DNA of 64,000 bases from Sipunculus nudus (lineage: Eukaryota > Annelida > Sipuncula > Golfingiida > Sipunculidae): contig CM049320.1 of assembly GCA_026874595.1 (NCBI GenBank), forward strand, positions 30,490,714 to 30,554,713. Reading direction: 5' to 3'. Each line of letters starts with the position of its first letter. The first letter of the stretch is position 1. The notes below the pieces were generated by a model, which was not told the DNA's origin, did no database searches, and saw only the letters and a list, made by a program, of their open reading frames with translations. Positions 25,601 through 34,600 of this stretch are shown piece after piece. The position numbers and the translations under genes were made by a program.

Positions 25601-28600
25601 TATCGCAAATTTAGATTTAGACTGTTATAGGTAATAACTCCTAAACAATAGAAGAAACATTAAGAAGGAACACTGAAGAAACATCTGTTGGGAGCTTGAG
25701 AAAGCTTGACCTGTGAAGTTCAGCGGAACGGCTATCAGCTTGTTTTGCCCCAGGGGTCCTGCTCATTGTTTCTATTTTCGCTTTTGTAACGGATTAATTC
25801 GTTGGCATTGTGTCGAATTATTGGAAAATAGCAACATATTTGAGACAAGAGCATCGAAATGGTGCATGGTACGCCCGTTGAATATTTTGTGACCTCTGAC
25901 CTCATTAAATATGCGTGAATTTGCTGAGAATGAAATTCACGTAAGAAACTGTATGGGTTAATACTCCTCATGAGTAATATGATAATCCATTAGATTGTAG
26001 GTAAGCCTGGGTGGTGCCACAAAGGTGTGGTGACCTCTGACCTGGTTTAATATGCATGGATTTTTCTGAGAATTGACGGACAAAAAACGGACGGACACTG
26101 GGTATGCTATAAAACGTCACCTCATAGAGAAGGGTATCACAACTATATTTTGTCTTAATTTAATATAATTGGTATGCGAAAAGGTCTCTTTAACATCTCC
26201 TAGTAATTTTACCCGAATCTGGGTGAATGATCACACTTCTGTGGCGAAAACGAAAATACTTTTGCAGATATGCTATTTCCCCAGAATCCTCCACCTGTCT
26301 TGTGAGGTCTATGTTGACCGATGTTTTCATCGACAATGCCATCCTATAGCAAAGAAGAAAAACAATTACAATCAGATCGTTCACATTAATTTGATCTGAA
26401 AATTTTGTTCACGTAGTAAATTGTTCATGAATCCTCCGCCTGCCTTTGGAGACCCAAGTTGAATGTTGTGCTCATCCACTTGAACTGGCAAAAGCAAAGA
26501 ACACAGTTGTGTGTATTTTCACTGAATCTTCAAAAATAAAGGTACATTTTCATTCATCAAAATAGTCAACAATCTGCAATTACATTTTCACATATCTAAA
26601 ATATTTTATTTTTGCATTTTCGATAAAATTGGCATCTCATTTTCAAAGTTGCCACTAAATATACGAATAAAACATGAATTTGGAAACACAGGAATTCAAT
26701 CTGAACTTCTAGACGTATATTTTATCCCTTTATGCTATATAGAATAAGAATTTCTGTTTTTATACTATCAGACTTACATGGGTAAGCTTCATCTTGCTTG
26801 GATCTATAGACAGCGGACAAGCTTTTCCTACAGATTGCCAGCCGTCCATTCCTTTTGGTGGCTGGTAACCCTGGTAGCGTGCACCTGATGAAAAGAAAGC
26901 AATAACTGCATTACAAAGTGCAATACAATAAAACATAGGCACTGTAATGTGACAACAATAATACCAGCTTGGTGTTAATCATATTTAGAATGCAAAATAT
27001 CAGCCAAGTCCAAATGCTCAGACAGACCAGTAGACCCTTAAACTTCATCTCATGTTTCATTGGTGAAAAGAGAAATATAATATAATCTCAATCTCAGTCT
27101 TATCCTGACAAGGTGCAGGGAAAAGAAAGATACAATGCTCATGCACCACAGACTGCGAGCTTCTGGTTATCTTCAACTTGCAAGGTCAGGAAAAATAACT
27201 TTATTTTTCTGGAACTGACAAAGATCAATCCTGGCTCTCAAATGCTGACGTAAATTGCTAACATTTATTTAAGGGGCCTTTTCCAATATCTGAGTGTTTT
27301 TTTTTAAATTAAGATATCTCCTTGCACCTTTCATAGTAATAGACCAGGAAACACCAATAAAAAAAACAAAAAATCAAAACTTCTACAGATAAGACAGGTA
27401 AATAGCTAACGGAGCTCAACAATCACCGACAAGATTTTAATCTCTTTTGTAAAATCTAGTAGAATGAAGTTTGGGTATATCACATCTGGGAGTGTGTCTG
27501 TGGGGAGAAATTGTTGGCACGATCAATCTCATAAATAATATCATATCATCACTGGACATGACCAGTTGGTCGGGATAGGGGGGATGTTTGTAATCGCGTG
27601 GGTAGTTCTTGAATATCATATGACGTGTGTAGTCTGATCTCTGTTTTGTTTCTTGTGAGTAAATTCTTGTTGAGCCTCACGCTGAGCCTCTCTGTGAATC
27701 TCTTCTATAAGCCTTGGACTGTTGTCTGCTCTCTGTTGTCTGCTTCGAAGCCAGTTGTTCTGGAATGTCATTAAACATCAAGACCACTCATCATGATTAA
27801 GTTCACACCACAAGAATTTACATTACCCTGAAGAAATACACTTTGCTAACATCTAATGTAAACTCATAGTTGGCGGACAATACAAGGTATGTATATTTAC
27901 AAAGCAAAGTTTGTTCCTACGAATCACAACCAAACTACACTTTAAAAAAAAGTATTTTCCCTGTTTGCCACTCTGTTTAAATATTTTATACTCTTAAATT
28001 TATTTTCAGAAGATGATATGACACTAATTGTGCTTTGGAGAGATGTGACACTTATTAACTATTGGATGACACAGTCAATGAAATTAAAAACATATTGATA
28101 CAGGATTATATGACAATACTCATATAGTATTTGGCTATGTATTATAATAATTTACACTGCATCACAATGTATCGGTGAACTTTTACATCATTACAACCCA
28201 ACCATTCCCATATATCAATGGCTATTAATGAGAAATTTGTCGGAGATTTACTGTATTGTATTTTTTGTCATTGATATAACTGTATCATAAGGATATATTG
28301 GCTGATTATTATGTTCCTGTAAAATGTTCATACCAGTCTGAGTTCAATGATATCCATCAGCAGGAAGCGAACCCTGGAACACGTCCTTTTCTGGTCAACA
28401 ATCTTCTGCATATGTGCAAAGTACTGGTCCATCCTTTGCTGTAACATTAGAATTTATTTTGGCTGGTCAAGTGATACAATTTGATATTATTAAATTGTTT
28501 TATACAATAATGTGTCAATTCACTACTTCAGAACAACTCCTAAGGTGAACAGGGTGTTCAGTTCATTATGACTTTCGGTTTTTATAAAAGGGCACTAAAT

Positions 28601-31600
28601 CAACGTCGATATTAGTATTTGTTATAGAATATTTTGAAAGAGTGCTTAAGTCTTTACAGTTACAACCAACATACATAATTACTGTCTTGGAATTTAGTGA
28701 TATATAAGTACTGTTGTATTGGGTGTTTTAACTACAGTTGGAAGGTTACCTTGGCCTTTTCATGGTCCAGCTCTTTGCCAGTCGTAGTTAGAAGGCGACA
28801 TAAACATTCCAAGTTGTCTTCGTCATTCGACCGAATTAGTTTCATCATACAGCTGTGCATGATGGCTTCCGTCAACATTTTTAATTTAAACAATTCTCCC
28901 AAAAAACTGGAGGAACAGATCAAATAGGCTAATGATAATAATTTACACTTCGTGTGAGAGTAATGTTTAACTGTCCCTTGATCTGATTAATTACAAATGC
29001 ACAAGATTATAAGAAAATAAGCACTAACTAGACCCGCAAGAGATTACATGCTGCATAATTTTGTAAGTTGGATAACATTTTTTTATATAATCTTCAGTGA
29101 GATATTGTTGTATTAGCCTTTTACTGGTATCTAGACTTCTGAAAATTATTTAATAATCATAACTCATAATTGTATGACAATTTACAACTCATGATAAACA
29201 AAACACTAAAACACAAGAAGCTTGATTAATTTGATATTCATTTGTTCAACAGATATTAACTTCTTCATCAACTTGTGTATATCAACAGACAAAATGGTTT
29301 TATTAAGTTATCATTACTCTTACAGACTACGAAGCAAGCAATGCCTTAACCTACAACACACAAAAACCAGGGATATGAACAATATAATTGATTGTGGTCT
29401 GGGGAGTAAAATATAAATGATCTTAAACAGATCTTACTTTAGAATTCCTAATTTCCTCCTCTTCGCCTTTATTTCGGCTAACATTTGTTCCTTTTCTAAC
29501 ACTTTTTTCCTCTCCTTCTGCCAATCAATAATGGTTATGCATAAGATTTCTGTTTTTTATACTACTGCTCAGGTGAGAAAATCATTTTCCTTTCAAGTTT
29601 CAAATTTAATATCTCACTGATTATTACAACTGATCGTACATTACAAATCACTTTGAGATATCATTTAATACACGAGTACGTCCAGTTTCAAGGTATAATA
29701 GAATTGCTAAAAAGGGAAAAACAATCTGCAGTGTATTCTCATTTTGAATTCTTAAATGCTTGTGTTTCAAATGATTCTGCAGCGAATTTGACATTTTCAC
29801 ATTATGTAAGTCGTGTTCTTATCTCACTTCTTCATTCTCATATATGATTCTTTTATCAAATAAAAAAATTATTTATTCATTAAACTAATCCCAAGTTTTA
29901 ATATCACATTCTGGTGCCAGTGTCCAATAATATCAAGGTTAGGGTAATTACAGGTAACCAGGTTAAGCCATCTACTCATTGTTATTATTAGATACTCACT
30001 GGTGCATCATCAATTTCTTGCTGCATCTTTTCCAGATCCAGCTGGGTAGTTTTGTCTTTCTCAAACTCCTTTTGACATCGATTCAGCAGAATCTTTCTAA
30101 ATGTAACAAACTCATCGGGTTTGTCTTCTCTCGGTACCTTTGCCTGTAATAGAAAACAAATGTAATTAAAAAAATGCAGCTGGCACTTCTAATGAACAAT
30201 TTAATAATATTAATTACTGGTAATCACTTGTTTACGATAGTTGTACATTGTTGGCAATTAATTTTCTTTCCCAAGACCGGATAATATGTTCAGTAAACCA
30301 CTAAATGTGAAGATGTATATGAAAAACTCATAACACTCCATTATCTTGTTGAAAGGCCGGTTTTATATGAATTTTGCTGAGCGGCAGATTTCTACACAGA
30401 ATCCAACTCCTTTACACTCCAACCTGTTTTACTAAGGCTTATAAAGCACAACTGTTTGAGGTATAAGTAATAATACTTTTTGCACCAATATCAACACAAG
30501 GATATCCGCCTGGCAGATTACAGATTTTTCGCATCATCAAATTAATTTCGTGTAATCACTAAACTGCCAATGCAAAGACCAGCAACGAGGAATTCGTTTG
30601 TTTAACAGCAATATGCAGATAACTTAAATGATCATCAGTTGTCAGTCATCTGTACAATCCGTTTAACTCGGACTCAATGCCTGGCTTCCATACTTAAATT
30701 TATTTCAATTATAAAAATTAAATGACAAGAAGAGAAAGGCCACTTACCCCACTCATGCATTTGCACACATTTGCATATACGACAGCGTAGTTAGGTGCAT
30801 CAACAGCCTGAAATATAATAGACCTAAAGAGAAAGCTGGTTTAACGGACACCTCACTTAGGTGGATAACTCGCTATAACGGACGAGATATCAAAGTCCCT
30901 TCAAAATTCCATATACTTTAAGTATAATGGGAACCTCTGTTAGACGGACACCTAACTACCGAGGACTACGGACAAGAGACAAGTCAGGTGAACATTATCA
31001 GAGAAATAAACCTGAAAAATACGGACACGGCACTCTTCCATGGCCCGGCGGACACTAATCAATCAGCCCAGGCACCATCAAAGGCCGCCAGTACCGTAGT
31101 TATTGGTCCCGTTATAGAGGAAAAATTATTATGCAATCCCCAGTTGATACCGTAAAGAGTATACGTGCTCATGTAACGTTGGGATATGCTCACAAGGCAA
31201 ATCAATCGTGAAGCTTTAAACACCGTGTCACTTTATTTCACGCTTATACGTTCATCAATAGCAAAGCCGTGGGGTTATTATTTAGATTATACGGTTGCCG
31301 ATTACCGATGCATTCAATCTCAAATGCATTATTTAAATTTAAACTGAGTCACTTTGTTATAAATGGTTATTTGATATTAATTAATCAGTTTTACTCAAAC
31401 TGTCAAACAGTTTGCTCTCTCCGCAGTTATGTTTATACTGTATTATTCGCAGTTTGTGCAAATTCTCCAGCGGGTGTCCTTTAACCTCGTGGCTTTGAAA
31501 TACATACAGTATTACCGTACAACTTGCAACATTTAATGGCAGGGTAAATTAACATTGTTTTCAGGGGCCTCATAGACTTTACTCGTTACATTGTCTAATA

Positions 31601-34600
31601 CATGAGATAACAGGTAAAATAATTACAGGTTGTATATAACTACTGAATACATGTTGAGTGCATGGATATGTTGTACATGTGAATGAAATGTAATATAATT
31701 AACACTTATTCCAGCTGTTCAAAGTATTAATTTTTAATCCCTCATGTATCAACAAGGGTCAACCTGCCTTTGGACACCGCACTATTAAATACAAATTGAT
31801 TCAGTCCCTAGACTATAAATATATTATAAACCTTGCTGTTATACTGTAAGACAAATATGACAAGTGAAGAATTATCAAGTAGGTTCTACTTGTAGCTCTT
31901 CTTCTTTTCCTTTGTTTTAAATTATTTTGTTAAACAATTGCAGCATTCAGAAATGTTAAGACTAACCGTTTCAACGATTAGATTGGTAGTGGCTATAAGT
32001 CGATCCTGTGTGTCCATGTCCATACGAAGATCAATCATCTGCTGCATCAATTTCTTGAACTTCTGGGGTGTTAGCTTGTTTAATATACTACGCACTTTCT
32101 TGAGCAGCTCCTACAATAGTAACTCTTGAAAGTCTCAAAATGGCTGACATATTAAACAGAAAAATTGCCCAAATGCTCACACCAACGACAACGCCCAGTT
32201 CTCCAGATGACACATGGCTGACACCCAGTCAACAGTGTAAACGTTTACCTTTTACAAATTCTGAAAGACCACCTATAGAGAAAAATTAACAATAAAGAGT
32301 GAAAATAAGAATAAACAGTTTTTGGCCAACATAGCAAAATATAAATGTTACAAAAATGCTCAAAAACGTCCAGTTTTACAGATTACAGAATATTGGTTGA
32401 TTTACCCTTAATCAATCATCCATCAGGTTGATCAATTGATGAAAGAGCAACAATTTATAATCATAAGGGCAAGATAACACAAAACATGGCACAAGCTGAA
32501 TAATGTTATGAAGGAACAGTGGGAAAATGCAGATAATTTCATATTTAATCTGAATATGTTGAAAATGTGAGGTTTTGCATTGATCCTAATAATCTAGACA
32601 CAAGGTATCTGTAAAAATTACTTACATCATTTTTATCCAGTTTATTGCCCTGATCTTTGTGTGATGGCTTCCAGGCCTGCTCCGCTGTGTGTAGCTTGAC
32701 GTCTTCCTGCTGACTGCTTTGTTTACCTCGGCCACTTCTGTCTCCCTGTCTTCTGTCTGGCTGTAATAAAGGTTACCACATAGTATTATAATTCTAACGG
32801 ACTTCAAATTTCAATTTCTGCATATTAAATATTAAATTAACTTAATTTTTATCACATCAATGTTAAAAATATGTTAAAATAATATTGCACTGTTAACACA
32901 TTTCTGACCACTGGATGGATAAAAAATAATAATTTCTCGCACGTGTTAGTACAAAGGTATGTTTAAAAAATCCCTTGTTATAAACAAATCATTAACGCAT
33001 TTATAAAACAAGTAAAATTTGTATTTTTCTCAACTAGATACAGTCCCTATTTATTCATTCTTTTACCAATCAAAGGTAAGTAATCACTGATTGCATCATA
33101 CTGACAATACTGCAATGCAAGAATGAATTCATTACAAGTTGGTATCAAACTTTCATCATAATAGGAAAGGAATATGAAGTCAGCATGGAGCAATCGCACC
33201 ATGGAATTTTCAACGAATAATGCAAACTTCAGCAACAAGGATTTTATTTTTTTCACACTTATTCAGACTAACATCATCATCAACATCAACAATCTCCAAA
33301 TAACAAGGCTTATAACTCGAAACTTTACCGATAAAAGCCTAATAAACATCCATCCAGCTGACAAATGTATATATATACAGTCACCCTTGCTATGAGAAAC
33401 CACTATATCTGCATTAGGAAAAGAGTAACTGCAAGGAGTCGTCACTTCAAAGAATTTTAAACTTAAAGAATACCATTTGCATCATGTTCAAGTATGATGA
33501 GCAGAAAAGGATCCAAGACGAAAAAGACTGTATGACTGTTGTTTAAGTCAAATGTGTGGTATTAAAATTAATCAATATAATTCCATATTAGGTACAACTT
33601 GACAGTATATGTCAGACCCTCTGAAAGGCAAGGTGTCACTGTCACTTACGATACAGATTTTATTGATACAGCTGTTATTGAACGCATGACGAGAGCGCAG
33701 TCCATCGCCCTTTGTGATCACCATGATTCTGAACAAATGCCATTATTGCCTATTACAACTCCCTTTAAGGTCTTGTAGTCTCGCGGTTTTAAAATGGTTT
33801 TACAAGGTTGGTGAAATTATGAATATTGGCAACATTTTGGCTGTCAATGATTGTGCATGCAGGTAGCTACATGATCTAGGTACATTTTAACTGCACAACT
33901 GTCGAAAGGAGAAAGGCAGTGCCCGGACCTCTGTATTCCAGGGACTTCTGTAATTAAACCGGAGACATTCCTTAGAGTTGACTGGTTTGATGAAGCCTGG
34001 CCTGAAGTCCGGAACATTGCACTGTCTCATGTGCGGCTCCATGTGTGAAGAGCATCCAGGGACTAAAGGCTGAAAGTAAAGGACTCTCTCCTAGTGAACA
34101 CTATCAAGGGATATGCTGCAGAAATTACTATTAGAGATTTTACAATCATCATCACGCTTTATATAATCTAGCGATATAAATTGTTTCAATAAAATTCAGA
34201 AACAATAGGAAGTGTATCCTGGTTCACAGAAAATAAATCAACAATAAATGTCTGGCATTTAGGGATGCTAAAACATCCTCCGACATTGGCCATACAAAAT
34301 ATGCTTATATAAAGCCATCAAGTGAAGGTTGTTATCAAGACAATGAACATACCCAATTTATATAATTTAAATTAATTACACTTTATACAGTAGAAGTGGT
34401 GGGTAGACAAAGAAACGGAAAAGGATGCAGGTAGCACAAGTGTATTTCTTTATGTTAAAAAAAACATTTGAAATACTGGAAACCAAACTTAGGCAATACA
34501 TGTATAAAATGTCCTCTTGACTGTTCAAATAAATTATTTACATCCTTTGATTAGAATCTTAGTAAACAGGCCCCTACGTTTATAAGAATAACGTCTTGGA

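Noticed and set aside
33650-33728. Internal coding exon between exons 3 and 4
   Set aside because: 79 nt with a stop in the required phase, so inclusion breaks the frame; kept only as a possible alternative first exon.
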